A stretch of 20,568 nt of DNA from an uncultured Eubacteriales bacterium (GTDB lineage Bacteria > Bacillota > Clostridia > Oscillospirales > CAG-272): the NCBI GenBank assembly GCA_934385225.1, contig CAKRPQ010000031.1:1-20568 (forward strand), in the 5' to 3' direction. Both the position numbers and the translations under genes were made by a program. The notes under the pieces were generated by a model. The model was not told the origin of the DNA and did no database searches. It saw only the letters and a list, made by a program, of their open reading frames with translations. Below are positions 20,311-20,568 of the stretch, piece after piece. Numbering within the stretch: position 1 is the stretch's first letter; every line of letters begins with the position of its first letter.

Positions 20311-20384
20311 TGGAGCAGATGACGGGAATCGAACCCGCGTAGCCGGCTTGGGAAGCGGGCACTCTGCCATTGAGCTACATCTGC
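20311..20384 (-). tRNA. tRNA-Gly, anticodon CCC
   Basis: This is a 74-base cloverleaf on the minus strand: acceptor GCAGATG/CATCTGC, D arm GCTC...GAGT, anticodon loop TTCCCAA giving CCC, T arm GCGGG-TTCGATT-CCCGT, discriminator T and an encoded CCA end. The anticodon stem CCCGC/GCCGG has a central C:C mismatch (positions 29:41); the other pairs are normal and G26:C44 could extend it. It has a consensus promoter and terminator. It reads codon GGG. Confidence 0.93.
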
Positions 20385-20398
20385 GCTTACTTTATAAT

Positions 20399-20427
20399 AT
20401 TATATAACGACGCGCGAGAAAAATCAA
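20399..20427 (-). promoter_or_regulatory. Promoter of tRNA-Gly
   Basis: On the minus strand TTGATT (20422-20427), 17 bases, TATAAT (20399-20404), with a GC-rich stretch in the spacer. It lies 15 bases before the mature tRNA 5' end. Confidence 0.7.
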
Positions 20428-20510
20428 GACCTATTTTCAAATTTTTAACAAAAATTATCGACAAATTTCCTTTTTCTCAAAAAATAAAAGCAGTTTTTTT
20501 GATTTTGCAC

Positions 20511-20539
20511 TTGACAAATGAGGCGATCCGTGATATAAT
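20511..20539 (+). promoter_or_regulatory. Perfect consensus promoter for the next tRNA
   Basis: TTGACA (20511-20516), 17 bases, TATAAT (20534-20539), with TGA before the -10. This is a full sigma-A consensus, as often seen for stable RNA genes. The tRNA begins 11 bases after the -10. Confidence 0.9.
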
Positions 20540-20550
20540 CATACAGTCAC

Positions 20551-20568
20551 GGAGGCATAGCTCAGTTG
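20551..20568 (+). tRNA. 5' end of a tRNA, truncated by the window edge
   Basis: GGAGGCATAGCTCAGTTG has a seven-base acceptor strand, TA at positions 8-9 and the start of a D arm (GCTCAGTTG). The anticodon lies beyond the window, so the amino acid cannot be told. Confidence 0.8.

Noticed and set aside
20192..20362. N-terminal extension of the DtxR protein to an ATG at 20362
   Set aside because: It would be encoded within tRNA-Gly and its terminator. The GTG at 20191 has a perfect Shine-Dalgarno and fits the family length.
1..20568. CRISPR array, insertion sequence, integrase or prophage
   Set aside because: No regularly spaced repeats, transposase or integrase motifs, or terminal inverted repeats were found on reading the window.

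Overview
The window looks like chromosomal DNA from an uncultured or anaerobic spore-forming Firmicute of the class Clostridia. Evidence for this is strong AAGGAGG-type Shine-Dalgarno sites, sigma-A-like promoters with 17-base spacers, a PdaA-type and a SleB-type spore-cortex enzyme, an NfnAB pair typical of ferredoxin-based fermentation, and a GTP-type PEP carboxykinase. I cannot place it below class level.

Layout, left to right. The 5' part of a GTP-dependent PEP carboxykinase runs leftward off the edge (1-783, minus). Next come a leftward pair, a VTC-domain polyphosphate polymerase and its DUF4956 membrane partner (938-2379, minus), and, divergently, two overlapping polysaccharide deacetylases (2501-3966, plus). 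A leftward pair of membrane proteins (3989-5613) is divergent from nfnAB (5834-8082). A haemolysin III-family membrane protein (8134-8805, minus) is divergent from an operon of a short-chain dehydrogenase and a two-subunit heterodimeric ABC exporter (8960-13222).

Directly behind the exporter sits an AT-richer restriction-modification cassette (13284-15780). It holds a Vsr-type mismatch endonuclease and a single long reading frame joining a C5-cytosine methyltransferase to an HpaII-like restriction endonuclease. This is the most interesting part of the window. At the junction there is an in-frame ATG with a near-perfect Shine-Dalgarno site, so the nuclease could also be made alone. A run of eight A's lies just before it; one extra A would end the methyltransferase at a TAA that touches that same Shine-Dalgarno site. 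The fusion may therefore be a recent, reversible or slippage-controlled state, or a one-base sequence error.

After a bidirectional terminator, a DUF1836 regulator and an SLH-like anchored protein form a leftward operon (15846-17315). A Gfo/Idh/MocA oxidoreductase follows (17429-18625, minus) with a cre-like site in its leader. Then come a SleB-type cell wall hydrolase (18928-19797, plus), a short DtxR-family regulator with iron-type ligands (19814-20191, minus), tRNA-Gly (minus), and the first 18 bases of another tRNA behind a perfect-consensus promoter at the right edge. No CRISPR array, transposase, integrase or prophage gene was seen.
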